Origin: Polyangiaceae bacterium
GTDB taxonomy: Bacteria; Myxococcota_A; Polyangia; Polyangiales; Polyangiaceae
Reading direction: 5' to 3'
Length of the DNA stretch: 64,000 bases
Assembly: GCA_025937895.1 (NCBI GenBank)
Contig: JAICQL010000001.1
Coordinates: forward strand, 116,022-180,021
Positions 35,741-44,963 of the stretch are shown in pieces (the stretch's first letter is position 1; each line of letters begins with the position of its first letter). Under the pieces are notes generated by a model, which saw only the letters and a list, made by a program, of their open reading frames with translations, made no database searches and was not told where the DNA came from. Both the position numbers and the translations under genes were made by a program.

Positions 35741-36586
35741 ATGCCAAGTCCTACCGACCGCAGCCGCATTCTTTGCAGCGGGCTGAGCAGTGAGCTGCTC
35801 GCGCAGTGCGCAGCCGTGCTGGCAGACGTGGCCAGCGTCGAGCCGCTGGCAGAGGAGTCGCTGGTGCCGACCGCGCCCAGCGCGCTCGGCTTCGACGCTT
35901 TGATCGTGGCGCTGGCGCCACCGCTCAGCGAGAGCATGGCGAGGTTCTCGCAGCTGCGGCGTGCGTATCCGGTCGTGCCCCTGCTGGTGCTGGCGGCGGG
36001 CGTGGACGGCAACTTTGCCGTCGAATTACTGAAGTGCGGCGCCGAAGACTTCTTGATGCTGCCGCCGGATCCAGACGCGCTGCTGCGCAAGGTTCGGCGC
36101 TTGCTGGGAGAAGCCACGGGCCCCGCCTTCGACACCCCGGAGTTCGCGGCCTTTCGCCCCCGCGCTTTCGACGTGAATCAGCGACACTGCTTTCGGGTGC
36201 ACGTGCCGCCCGACTTTGCGGTGTCGAGCACCTTTCCCGGGCCCATCGAGCGCGCCCTCGACGTCAAGGACCTGTCCATCGAGACGGAGCCGAGCCCCGG
36301 CAGCGTACAGCCCGGGGGCATGCAGATCGCGGCCGAGCGTGCGATGGCGCGCCGCCTGCCCTTCGATCAGTGGCAGCGGCGCCGCGAGATCGAGGTGATC
36401 GTACAGCTGCCGAGCGGCTCCCCCATCAAGACGCGCGCACGCGTGCTGCCCGGCTTGCGCCCGGCCGCCGACGGCTCGATTCGCTTTGCCCTCGAGTACT
36501 GGGTGAGTCGCCCGGCGGAAAAGGAGCGCTTCCGCCGCTACTGGGTCGAAGCGCAACGCCGCGCACGCCGGGGCCAGAGGCTCTAG
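35741..36586 (+). CDS. Degenerate receiver-like domain fused to PilZ-like domain
   Basis: A 281-residue protein. Residues about 8-130 look like a response-regulator fold ([41 protein letters not shown]), but the phospho-acceptor Asp of the usual LLDL motif is Ala and the conserved Lys before Pro is missing, so phosphorylation is unlikely. Residues about 145-260 resemble PilZ: RHCFR fits the RxxxR c-di-GMP motif, and DLSIE stands where D/NxSxxG is expected but lacks the Gly. The C terminus is Arg-rich. It could be a cyclic-di-GMP or protein-interaction module for motility. The start at 35741 removes a non-conserved leader. Confidence 0.68.
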   Translation: MPSPTDRSRILCSGLSSELLAQCAAVLADVASVEPLAEESLVPTAPSALGFDALIVALAPPLSESMARFSQLRRAYPVVPLLVLAAGVDGNFAVELLKCGAEDFLMLPPDPDALLRKVRRLLGEATGPAFDTPEFAAFRPRAFDVNQRHCFRVHVPPDFAVSSTFPGPIERALDVKDLSIETEPSPGSVQPGGMQIAAERAMARRLPFDQWQRRREIEVIVQLPSGSPIKTRARVLPGLRPAADGSIRFALEYWVSRPAEKERFRRYWVEAQRRARRGQRL

Positions 36587-36663
36587 CGCCAGGGGCACGC
36601 GGGAAGGCGGCGCGCACCCTCTCCGCTCGCGCTTCCCCATCCCGTCATGATAGGGGAGTTGCC

Positions 36664-37176
36664 ATGGCGAACCCCACCGCAACATGTGAAACCTCGCTCG
36701 GCACGTTCACGGTCGAGCTGTTCGTGGACAAGATGCCCATCACCGCCGGTAACTTCCTGGAGCTCGCGCGCAGTGGCTTCTACGACGGGCTGCACTTCCA
36801 TCGTGTGATCGACAACTTCATGATCCAGTTTGGCTGCCCTCACAGCAAGGATCCGAAGAGCCCGCGCGCTGGCACCGGCTCGGGGCCGAAGGGCTCCATC
36901 AAGGATGAGCATCCGCCGGATGCCAAGCTGAGCAACGAGCCCGGCACGCTCTCCATGGCCAACGCGGGCCCCAACAGCGGCAGCAGCCAGTTCTTCATCA
37001 ACACCGTGCACAACCCCTACCTCGACTGGTTCTCGCCGGGCCCCTCCAAGCACCCGGTGTTCGGCAAGGTCGTGTCCGGGATGGACGTGGTGAGCAAAAT
37101 CGGCAAGACGCCGACGAACTCGTCGGACCGACCGCTCACGCCCGTGCAGATGATCAAGATCACCGTCAACGAGTGA
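36664..37176 (+). CDS. Peptidyl-prolyl cis-trans isomerase, cyclophilin type
   Basis: A 170-residue cyclophilin without a signal peptide. Active-site segments are [14 protein letters not shown] (Arg and Phe of the catalytic pocket), [15 protein letters not shown] and [14 protein letters not shown]. It catalyses prolyl isomerisation during protein folding in the cytoplasm. The ATG is preceded by GGGGAG. It ends before a strong terminator hairpin at 37253. Confidence 0.95.
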   Translation: MANPTATCETSLGTFTVELFVDKMPITAGNFLELARSGFYDGLHFHRVIDNFMIQFGCPHSKDPKSPRAGTGSGPKGSIKDEHPPDAKLSNEPGTLSMANAGPNSGSSQFFINTVHNPYLDWFSPGPSKHPVFGKVVSGMDVVSKIGKTPTNSSDRPLTPVQMIKITVNE

Positions 37177-37252
37177 GCTGCCCCCGTCACGGCGCGTGCG
37201 CCGGGTGAGGTGACGGCCCAGCGTCAGCGCTTACGGCCCGCAGTAACGGCTA

Positions 37253-37295
37253 GAGCCCGCGCGCCTCGACGAGGCGAGCGGGCTCGGTTGTTTTG
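37253..37295 (+). terminator. Rho-independent terminator after the cyclophilin gene
   Basis: GAGCCCGC (37253-37260) pairs with GCGGGCTC (37278-37285), with an inner GCCTC/GAGGC stem, followed by GGTTGTTTTG. The hairpin plus T-run is a good intrinsic terminator on the plus strand. Confidence 0.75.
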
Positions 37296-37311
37296 TGAGC
37301 CGAGCTGGAGC

Positions 37312-40300
37312 TCAGTCGTCGTCCTCGTCGTCGTCGTCCCCGGGACCACCGTTGCCGTTGCCCGGACCGTTGCCGTTACCGGGACCACCATTGCCAGCGC
37401 CCGGACCGTTGCCCCCACCGGGTCCATTGCCGTTCCCGTCGCCGTCATCCTGCGGATCTGGCGGTGGCGGATCTGGAGGCGGTGGTAGCGGCTCCACGCA
37501 CGCACCAACGAACTGGCAATTCTGGCAGGTCTGCGTGCCGGTCGCGGGCGGCGCACACGCGCGCGTCTGGTTACCCTCGCACTCCTCATTGCCGTTGATG
37601 ACGCCGTCACCGCAGGCCGGCACGGGCGCGCTGCAGTTGTTCACCCACTGGCAGTTCACGCAGTCGATCGAGCCCACCTGATTCCCCGGACAGGCCTGCG
37701 GGGTGTCGCCCGGCTGGCACTGCTCGCCCTGATCCGGAATGCCGTCCTCACACGAGGGGGTGCGGCAGGTGTTGGTACCTGGGTCGCAGACCTGCCCGGC
37801 ACCACACGCGCTCTGTGCCAGACAGGTGAGCCCGTCAGGGCCGCCGCACACCGCGCGCTGGCATGCGCCGAGCGGGGTGTCGGCGCAGGTGGTGGCCGCA
37901 TTGCAGGCGTTGCAGCCCGTCTGGGCTGCGTTGCAGCCCGCGTCCCCGCAGTCCGCCGGATCACAGGGAGCGCCGCAGCCGCTGGTCGGGTTGCACAGCC
38001 CCGCGGACGCGCACTGCTGCTGCGTGGCGAAAGCCGAGCCGTCGCCGTTGCAGCGCCGGAACACGCCGGTCGGGGTGCAGTCGGTGGCGTTGGGCGTGCA
38101 GATTCGCGCCACGCAGGTGTTGGTGGCCGTGTTGCAGTTCTGGTTGGCAGCGCAGAAGCTGCGCGCGACGCAGCTCAGGCCGTTGCACGCCGGCTCCTCG
38201 CACGCGCCGAGCTCGACCTGGCCGTTGCACAGCGCGGCGCTGCAGGTGTTGCAAGCCGTGAGGTTGCTGTTGCAGCCCACGTCCCCGCAGTCGTCCGGAT
38301 CACAGGGGGCGGCGCAGCCGGCAGCAGAGCAGAGCGCGGCGGAGGCGCACGTCTGAGGCGGATCGAAGCCCGTGCCCGCGGCGTTGCAGCGGGTGAAGGT
38401 GGCGCCATCGCACGAGCCCTGCCCGGGGGTGCAAGCCGCCACGCAGCTGCCGCCGGAGCAGACCCCTGCCAGCCCGCCCGGGCGCGTGCAGGTGCCCGCC
38501 GCGGGATCGTGCGCGCAGCTGCCGCTGGCCGCGCAGCGATCGGTGGTGCACGGATTGCCGTCGTCGCACGTGGCATCCGCCACGCACTCCACGCAGCTCG
38601 GGTTGCTCTGCAGGCCATCGCAGAAGCCGGGCTGTCCGGGGCCACGGCTGCAGGCGGTGCCGCGCTCGAGCGAGCGGAACACACACTGCCCGGCGCCGGT
38701 ACAGGCCGCCGCCTGACAGCCATTGTTGGCCCCGGCGCAGGCCGTCACCTGCTCCACCCCACCGATGCACTGCGTCCGCCCGGGACGGCCATCCGCCGTC
38801 TCCGTGCACTCGCTCGAGAAACCATCGGCGACGCACTCGGCGCAGCCGCCCGGCACGCTGGGATCGCAAAGACCGGTCGGGCACCGGTTCTCGTTGAGCA
38901 CGGTGCCGCTGCACTGCTGCGAGAAGGCGCCGCCGTTATCGCTGGTGCAGCGGATCCCGCCCGGGGTTGCGCCGGGCAAGCGCTCGAAGCCGGAGCGATC
39001 CAGGCGGCAGCCTTGCAGCACGCTGCCGGCGCAGGACACGTCCCCCACCTGGCAGGGGAAGCAGGCGCCCGTGCGGGGGTTGCAGCTGTCGGAGGTGATG
39101 CAGTCCACCCCCGGCACGCGCTCGAAGGCGGTCTGCGTGGCGTTACAGCGAGTGGGAAAGCGCCCGTCACAGCCCACGTCCTGCGCGTCGCAGAACTCGC
39201 ACTGGCACGACCCGCCCGTGTTGCACGAGGCCAGCTCGGCGCTGCAGCGCTGCGCCGTCCCGCACGCCTGGCGCTCCAGGAACTCGTCGTTGGCGCCGCG
39301 GTTGACGCACACCACGAGCTCGCTGTTCTGGCAGCTGGCGCTGCCCGGCACACAGTTCCGGCAGCGATCCGGGCCGTTTGCAACCGTCTGACAGCCGTTG
39401 GCGCAGGTGGTGGGGATGGTGCTCTGCCCGTCCGGGGCGCAGCGCACGAGCTGGGCGCCCTGGCAGGTGGCCTGGCCGTTCTGATCACACACGTCACACT
39501 GGACGTTGTTCGGATCGCAGCGCTCGCTGCCGGTACAGGTGTCGAGCGTGTCGAAGCGGCTACGGCCCCCCGCACACACCTGCAGCAAGGTGCTGCCGTT
39601 GGCCTGAGGCACGCACACGCGCAGGCCGTCCGCGGTGCACCCGGCTGGCGGCTGGCGGCACGTGCGGGCGGTGGCGTCACACAGCTGCGGGCTCAGGCAG
39701 CGCGCGGTGATCTCGCGGCCGATCAGGCGATTCCTGCACTCCTCCAGCTGGCCCTGGCTGTTGCAGCGGGCGGTACCTTCGATGCACGGATCGGCGCAGC
39801 GACCCGCGATGCTGTCGCAGGTGCCCGCTGCGCAGCGCTCCACGCTCACGAACGCGGTGCGGTCGGCGTTGCAGACCTGCAGGAAGTCACCGCTGCAGCG
39901 GGTCTGGCCCGGATCGCACGCGGGCGGCCGGCAGCCATTGGAGCCGAACCCGGCGTTGCACAGCGCCGGCGTGGCGCAGCTCATGAGCGTGTCATAGCCC
40001 GTGTGCTGATCGTTGCATTGCTCCAGCACTGCGCCCTGGCAGCGGAACTCCGTGCCGCTCAGCGGGCCGCGCTGGCAGACCGGCGCGCGGCAGAAGGAGT
40101 TGAAGGGATCGTCATCGACGCACAGATCGCGGGTGTCACAGGCCTGGCCGATGGGGTCGAAGTCGGTCTGGTCGTCGCGGCAGCGCTCGCGCTGGGCGCC
40201 GTTGCAGCGCTCTTCACCCGGGTCACACGGCGCCTCCTCGCAGCCCTGCCCGCCGTTGTCAGCCGCCACGGCGTTGCAGAAGGGCGGCCCCGTACACTCC

Positions 40301-41283
40301 TCGATGGGCCGGAAGCCATCGCGATTCTCGTTGCAGACCTCCAGCACCCGCCCCGAGCAGCGATGCTCGCCCACCGCACACGCCGGGCTCTTGCAGCGCG
40401 GATAGCCGCGCAGCCCGGTGTACGTGATGCTGGCCTCGCACAAGGCCGGGGTGATGCACTCCTCGGCCAGCGCGAAGCCCGTCTGGCCCTCGACGCAGGC
40501 CAGGAGCTGATTGGGTCGCGTCAGATCGCACTGCACCTGGTTGGGCAAGCACTTCGGCAGCAGACAGCTGACGGGGCCCTCGGCGTCGGTCACCAGCGCC
40601 GGCGGCGGGCCATCCGCCACGCCGGCGCCGAAGTCACCTGGCCCAACCCCCTGGATGGTCTGCTCGCACAGCTCGTTGGTCACGCACTGGTCGAGCATCT
40701 CCCAGTCGGTCTGGGTGTCATTGCAGCGCTCCAGCTTGCCCAGGTTGCAGCGGCGATCCCCCGTCTCACACGGGGCGGGTAGACACTGTCGCTGCCCGGC
40801 ATTGCAGTGGGCCGCCGTCTCGCACACGGCAAACTCTTCCCAGCCCGTGCGGTCCGCGTTGCACAGCCGCAACACGTTGCCCTCGCAGCTCATCTGCTCG
40901 GTACTGCAGGTGGGCGGCTTGCAGGAGGCCACGGTGGCCAGATCGCTGGCCTCACACAGCGCCGCACTGGCGCACGCCTGCAAGGTGGCCCAGGCAGTGC
41001 CGCCGTCCGTGCAGAACTGCAGCAGCCGGTCCTCACAGCGGGTGAGCCCCTGCTCGCAGATGACCGGCTTCAGAGGCTCACCGGGGCCCGCGTCTGGCTG
41101 CAGCGGCGCGCACACGGTGGTGACGGCGCCGTTGACGACGATGTTCCGACAGTTCGTGCCGGGCTCATCGAGCTGCACGTCACCGATCAGCTGAGCGCAT
41201 GAGGCCGCAAAGCCGAGGACGAGCACCACCAATCCAGCGATCCGACCGCACAGCTTGGAGCTTGGGACCAATCGACACCTCAC
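37312..41283 (-). CDS. Giant Cys-rich repeat exported protein
   Basis: A 1323-residue protein from a GTG at 41283; a TTG at 41271 with GAGG upstream is an equally good start. An export signal (GRIAGLVVLVLGFAASC) leads into ten or more Cys-rich repeats of about 45-60 residues, with a core like C-x-x-G-x-x-R-C-x-x-x-x-L-x-x-C-x(8)-F-x(5)-C-x(4)-C (for example CDPGEERCNGAQRERC). The second half has different Cys repeats with CDPDDCG and CDPADCG units. The last 55 residues are a Pro stretch, then a Gly/Asn/Pro repeat ending in Asp/Glu. It is likely a disulfide-rich surface protein of predatory or social myxobacteria type. Function is unknown. Confidence 0.8.
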   Translation of the reverse strand: MRCRLVPSSKLCGRIAGLVVLVLGFAASCAQLIGDVQLDEPGTNCRNIVVNGAVTTVCAPLQPDAGPGEPLKPVICEQGLTRCEDRLLQFCTDGGTAWATLQACASAALCEASDLATVASCKPPTCSTEQMSCEGNVLRLCNADRTGWEEFAVCETAAHCNAGQRQCLPAPCETGDRRCNLGKLERCNDTQTDWEMLDQCVTNELCEQTIQGVGPGDFGAGVADGPPPALVTDAEGPVSCLLPKCLPNQVQCDLTRPNQLLACVEGQTGFALAEECITPALCEASITYTGLRGYPRCKSPACAVGEHRCSGRVLEVCNENRDGFRPIEECTGPPFCNAVAADNGGQGCEEAPCDPGEERCNGAQRERCRDDQTDFDPIGQACDTRDLCVDDDPFNSFCRAPVCQRGPLSGTEFRCQGAVLEQCNDQHTGYDTLMSCATPALCNAGFGSNGCRPPACDPGQTRCSGDFLQVCNADRTAFVSVERCAAGTCDSIAGRCADPCIEGTARCNSQGQLEECRNRLIGREITARCLSPQLCDATARTCRQPPAGCTADGLRVCVPQANGSTLLQVCAGGRSRFDTLDTCTGSERCDPNNVQCDVCDQNGQATCQGAQLVRCAPDGQSTIPTTCANGCQTVANGPDRCRNCVPGSASCQNSELVVCVNRGANDEFLERQACGTAQRCSAELASCNTGGSCQCEFCDAQDVGCDGRFPTRCNATQTAFERVPGVDCITSDSCNPRTGACFPCQVGDVSCAGSVLQGCRLDRSGFERLPGATPGGIRCTSDNGGAFSQQCSGTVLNENRCPTGLCDPSVPGGCAECVADGFSSECTETADGRPGRTQCIGGVEQVTACAGANNGCQAAACTGAGQCVFRSLERGTACSRGPGQPGFCDGLQSNPSCVECVADATCDDGNPCTTDRCAASGSCAHDPAAGTCTRPGGLAGVCSGGSCVAACTPGQGSCDGATFTRCNAAGTGFDPPQTCASAALCSAAGCAAPCDPDDCGDVGCNSNLTACNTCSAALCNGQVELGACEEPACNGLSCVARSFCAANQNCNTATNTCVARICTPNATDCTPTGVFRRCNGDGSAFATQQQCASAGLCNPTSGCGAPCDPADCGDAGCNAAQTGCNACNAATTCADTPLGACQRAVCGGPDGLTCLAQSACGAGQVCDPGTNTCRTPSCEDGIPDQGEQCQPGDTPQACPGNQVGSIDCVNCQWVNNCSAPVPACGDGVINGNEECEGNQTRACAPPATGTQTCQNCQFVGACVEPLPPPPDPPPPDPQDDGDGNGNGPGGGNGPGAGNGGPGNGNGPGNGNGGPGDDDDEDDD

Positions 41284-41593
41284 CCGGATTCTGAACTATC
41301 TCGCTGGCACGCGGGGGTCGTCGACCACTGCTGCAAATCAACGCCCGGAGCCAAACGTCTGCTTATACACGACCGGTCGCTCCAGGTCCATGGGCCCCGG
41401 GCACGCCATCCGACCTGGGAGGGTCAGCATCACCCGAGGCGGACCGCCTCGGGCGCTCAGCGCTAGCCGCCTCGCATCTTCGCTCTTTGGACTCTGGAGT
41501 CTGAAGTCTGCCGCGGCTGCATGTCTGCTCGGGCTCTGCTTCCGAAACGACGAAAACTGCCACGGACCTGCCGCACGAGGCTAAGCTGGCGCA
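41284..41593. other. Intergenic region upstream of two divergent exported-protein genes
   Basis: A 310-base divergent spacer between the giant Cys-rich gene and the endostatin-like gene. It must contain both promoters, but I see no convincing -35/-10 pair, RNA gene or repeat in it. Confidence 0.4.
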
Positions 41594-41608
41594 GTGGTCC
41601 ACTCCGGC

Positions 41609-42490
41609 ATGACCGCACTGCTGGCACTGCGCTTGCTCGCGCTGGGCTCGTTGATGGGCAGCCTTGCCTGCGGTGACTCCGAGCAGCCCGCGCCGGACGA
41701 GGCCGCGCTGGGCCCCCGACCCTACTTCAGCTTCTTCGTCACCAGCCAGAAGGGGCTCACCAGCTTGCCTGCGGGGCGCTTCTCGCCAGCGCCAGACCCG
41801 GTGGACGGCTTCGGCGGGAACCTGGGCGGCCTGGAGGGAGCGGACGAGATTTGCACCATGCTCGCGCAGAGCTCAAACCCGGGGGACAAGAAGATCTGGC
41901 GTGCATTCCTCAGCACGTCCGGGCTGATCTCGGGCGTGGCCGTGGACGCCATCGAGCGCATCGGTGATGGTCCCTGGTTCGATTTTCGCGGCTTCAAGCT
42001 GGCTGATGACGTGCCGGGGCTGATGCCACTGGAAGATCGCGAAGGCCGCCCGCGCGGCGCTGCGCCGCAGCTCGCCGCGATGTTCACCGGTGAAAACGGC
42101 GAAGAGATGCGGGTGGGGCCCGGCATCGACAATCACGATACACTGACCGGCTCCTTCCGCGATGGCCGTCTCTTCGAGGACGGCGAAGGCGGGCTCATCG
42201 CGACCTGCGGCGACTGGACGTCCACGGACCTGCGCGGCATGCCGGGCAATCCGATGGCCACCGGCGGTCAGGTGCCCGTGGGCCACTCCTGGCCGCGCAG
42301 CAATCGCGAGGGGCGGCACTGGATCAGCGAGCACACCGTCAATGGCTGCGAGCGCGGCGGCAGGACGGACGGTGGCACCGCCGCACCGCGAGACGACTTC
42401 CGGGTGGGCGGCGCGGGCGGCTACGGGGGCTTCTACTGTTTCGCACTCGGTGCCCGGCCGCCCCGCCCCGGCGAGCTGCCGCAGCTCTGA
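41609..42490 (+). CDS. Endostatin/DUF1554-like lipoprotein
   Basis: About 293 residues. The signal ends LMGSLAC, then a short linker. The mature domain starts at PYFSFFVTS and has GGLEGADEICTMLAQ, IWRAFLSTSG, CGDWTS, GHSWP, HTVNGCERGG and GGYGGFYCFAL. The order GADxxC, WRAFLS, W-T-S, GHSW and final C is the collagen NC1/endostatin (C-type-lectin-like) fold seen in DUF1554 lipoproteins. Two disulfides are probable. It is likely surface exposed; the ligand is unknown. An alternative GTG start lies at 41594. Confidence 0.72.
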   Translation: MTALLALRLLALGSLMGSLACGDSEQPAPDEAALGPRPYFSFFVTSQKGLTSLPAGRFSPAPDPVDGFGGNLGGLEGADEICTMLAQSSNPGDKKIWRAFLSTSGLISGVAVDAIERIGDGPWFDFRGFKLADDVPGLMPLEDREGRPRGAAPQLAAMFTGENGEEMRVGPGIDNHDTLTGSFRDGRLFEDGEGGLIATCGDWTSTDLRGMPGNPMATGGQVPVGHSWPRSNREGRHWISEHTVNGCERGGRTDGGTAAPRDDFRVGGAGGYGGFYCFALGARPPRPGELPQL

Positions 42491-42521
42491 GTCAGCGCCG
42501 CCAGCACTGCGGCTGGTCCGC

Positions 42522-44138
42522 TCATGGCGCGAGCGCGGGCGGCTCAGCTCGTGGCAGAGACGGGGCGGCGCCTTTGCTCAGCCGGTTGTCGCCTTGTCCT
42601 GCCACCAGCACCGCGCCCAGCTCTTCGCGCCCGAGCGGCTCGCTGACGCTGAGCATGAAATACCACTCCGCCTGCGCTCGCTCCGCGGTGAGATCCAGCA
42701 GCAGGTAGCCACGCCGCTGCAGGTCGACGAACTTGAGATGCGGATGGCTGGCGAGCATCTCGTCCACCTGACCTTCAGGCCCGGGTGAGGTGATGCCGGG
42801 CACGACAAACTCCACGGCAAGGCTGCCGGCGCCGGTGGCCGCCGTGTAGCGCTCCAGATCAAATGGTGCAGCGGCGATGTCGAACGCCCACGAGGAGTGC
42901 GCGTCTCCGGTGAGCAACACCACGTTGTCCAGGCCGTTTGCCAGCTCCGCCAGCAAGCGCTCGCGCGCCACGGGATAGCCGTCCCACTGATCGGGCTGGC
43001 TCACGCAGCCCTTGGCGATGTCCGACAGCTGAGCAAACATCACCTGCTGCCCCACCAGTCGCCAGCGCGCCCCGCGCGCCTGCGATGCCGCCAGCGCACC
43101 CAGAAACCAGCGCTCCTGCTCGGCCCCGAGCACCGCACGGCTCTGATCTGCGAGCAGCACGGTGTCGCAGTTGCTGCTGACGCGGGCGTCGCGCTCGTGG
43201 CGGGCGTCCAGGAGCAGCAGGTCCAGCAGATCGCCGTAGCTGAAGCTGCGATACACGCGCTGCGCGTTGCCGGCCTCCGGCTCGCGAATGGGCATCCACT
43301 CGAAGTACGCGCGCATGGCGGCCACCTTGCGCTCCGCCCAGTCCCCTTCGGTGTCGGGCTGATGGTTGGCAGCGCCGTCGCGATAGGCATTGTTCGCGAT
43401 CTCGTGATCATCCCAGATGGCGATGAACGGGTGCTGGCGGTGCGCCTCTCGCAGATCGGGGTCCGTCTTGTACTGGGCGTGCCGCTGCCGGTACTCCTGC
43501 AGGGTGACCGCCTCGCGATCCGGGCTGGGCACGCGGCCCAGGGCCATGCCATTGCCCAGCGTGCCGTTGCCGTATTCGTACAGGTAGTCGCCGAGATGCA
43601 GGACGAAATCCAGATCGGCTCGCTCCGCCACCAGGCGATATGCGTTGAAGTAGCCGGCGGGGTAGTTGGCGCAACAGACCACCGCGATGCGCGCGCGGTC
43701 CACGGCACCGCGCGGCAAGGTGCGCGTCCGCCCCACGCCCGAGCGCACTCCGAACGCGGAGAACTCGTAATAGTAGGTGGTGGCAGGCTCCAGATCCCCC
43801 ACATCGAGCTTGACGGTGAAGTCCGAGTCAGCGGTCGCGCTGGCGCTGCCCTGCGCCACCACCTGGCGCAGCTCCGGATCGAGCGCCATCCGCCACTGCA
43901 CGGTCACGGGAAGCGGGTCACCGGACGGCGCCGCCGGAGGCGTCACCCGTGTCCACAGAATCACGGCGTCTGCCAGCGGATCGCCGCTGGCGATGCCATG
44001 CGCAAACGGCTCCGACGTCAGCGCCACCACCCCCGGCTCCTGCTCGGCACCGCCGCAGGCAGGCAGATAGCCCAGCAAGCCGAGCGGCGCCGCGCGCCCC
44101 AGGAACCGCCGCCGAGTCAAGGCCATGGCGTTGGCCAT
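42522..44138 (-). CDS. PhoD-type alkaline phosphatase/phosphodiesterase, Tat-exported
   Basis: A 538-residue enzyme. The N terminus has a Tat motif TRRRFLGRAAPLGLLGYLPACGG, which may also be lipidated at the Cys. The N-terminal beta domain (about 40-140) is followed by the metallophosphatase domain with VCCANYPAGYFN, LHLGDYLYEYG, AIWDDHEIANN, LLDARHERDA and LLTGDAHSSWAF, all matching PhoD. The conserved Cys of CCAN ligates Fe3+ in PhoD. It releases phosphate from phosphoesters outside the cytoplasmic membrane. The window also carries pstSCAB about 16 kb away, but no shared regulation is visible. Confidence 0.92.
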   Translation of the reverse strand: MANAMALTRRRFLGRAAPLGLLGYLPACGGAEQEPGVVALTSEPFAHGIASGDPLADAVILWTRVTPPAAPSGDPLPVTVQWRMALDPELRQVVAQGSASATADSDFTVKLDVGDLEPATTYYYEFSAFGVRSGVGRTRTLPRGAVDRARIAVVCCANYPAGYFNAYRLVAERADLDFVLHLGDYLYEYGNGTLGNGMALGRVPSPDREAVTLQEYRQRHAQYKTDPDLREAHRQHPFIAIWDDHEIANNAYRDGAANHQPDTEGDWAERKVAAMRAYFEWMPIREPEAGNAQRVYRSFSYGDLLDLLLLDARHERDARVSSNCDTVLLADQSRAVLGAEQERWFLGALAASQARGARWRLVGQQVMFAQLSDIAKGCVSQPDQWDGYPVARERLLAELANGLDNVVLLTGDAHSSWAFDIAAAPFDLERYTAATGAGSLAVEFVVPGITSPGPEGQVDEMLASHPHLKFVDLQRRGYLLLDLTAERAQAEWYFMLSVSEPLGREELGAVLVAGQGDNRLSKGAAPSLPRAEPPALAP

Positions 44139-44252
44139 GCTAACGGTCAAAGCGAGTCCAAACAACGGAATCCGGAGCCGGCGAGCGTGTGCTTACATCC
44201 ACCCCCTGTGTCGTGCCGGCGCAGTCCGGGGTGCAACGCTCGCCATTTCCCG

Positions 44253-44963
44253 CTAGGCCAGCGCCAGCAAGCGACGCTGCAGTTCTGCATCGCTCGCGAG
44301 CAGTGCGCTCGGGCCCGCATGCACGATTCGGCCGCGATCGAGCACCACCACATCTCGCGTGAGCGACAGCGCCAGCCGCGCGTGCTGCTCCACCAGGATC
44401 ACGGCCATGCTGCCGCTGGCCAGCAACTCGCGCAGCACCGCGGTGAGCTCTTGCACGATCACCGGTGCCAGCCCCTCCATCGGCTCATCGAGCAGCAACA
44501 GCCTGGGGTTGGTGGCCAGCGCACGTCCGATCGCCAGCATCTGCTGCTCGCCGCCGGACAGCTGATGGCCCAGATTCCCCTTGCGAGCAGCCAGTGAAGG
44601 AAACACCTGATACACCCGCTCGGCAGTCCATACGCCGGGGCGCGCCACCGCCTGCAGATGCTCGTGCACGGTCAGCGATGGAAACACTCCGCGCTCCTGC
44701 GGCACCCAGCCCAGCCCGAGGCGCGCGCGCTCATAGCTGGAGAGCCGGGACAGCTCCCTGCCCCGACAGCGAATCGACCCGCCATGCTGGCGCGTGAGCC
44801 CCATCAAGGTGGTGAGCAAGGTGGTCTTGCCCGTGCCATTGCGGCCGAGCAGGGCCAGGCTGCCGCCCGGCGCGAGCGAAAACGACACCTCCTCGAGCAC
44901 CACGGCCTCGCCGTAGCCCGCCGACAGCCCCGTCACCAGCAACTCCGCCGTAGCCCCGCTCAC
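44253..44963 (-). CDS. livF: Branched-chain amino acid ABC transporter ATPase LivF
   Basis: A 236-residue ATPase of normal LivF length. Walker A GRNGTGKTT, signature LSGGEQQMLAIGRALA, Walker B LLLLDEPMEGLAP, then ILVEQHARLAL with the switch His. GLAP and VEQ are typical of LivF. It overlaps livG by 4 bases (ATGA). Fifth and last gene of the liv operon. Confidence 0.93.
   Translation of the reverse strand: MSGATAELLVTGLSAGYGEAVVLEEVSFSLAPGGSLALLGRNGTGKTTLLTTLMGLTRQHGGSIRCRGRELSRLSSYERARLGLGWVPQERGVFPSLTVHEHLQAVARPGVWTAERVYQVFPSLAARKGNLGHQLSGGEQQMLAIGRALATNPRLLLLDEPMEGLAPVIVQELTAVLRELLASGSMAVILVEQHARLALSLTRDVVVLDRGRIVHAGPSALLASDAELQRRLLALA

Noticed and set aside
38509..40782. A 757-codon plus-strand frame opposite the Cys-rich gene.
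   Set aside because: Ala/Arg/Leu-rich antisense shadow with no domain; the Cys repeats on the minus strand are clearly coding.
37312..41283. Considered as a tryptophan synthase alpha chain, a label sometimes given to such proteins in myxobacterial genomes.
   Set aside because: No TIM-barrel or TrpA motif is present; the sequence is a Cys-rich repeat.
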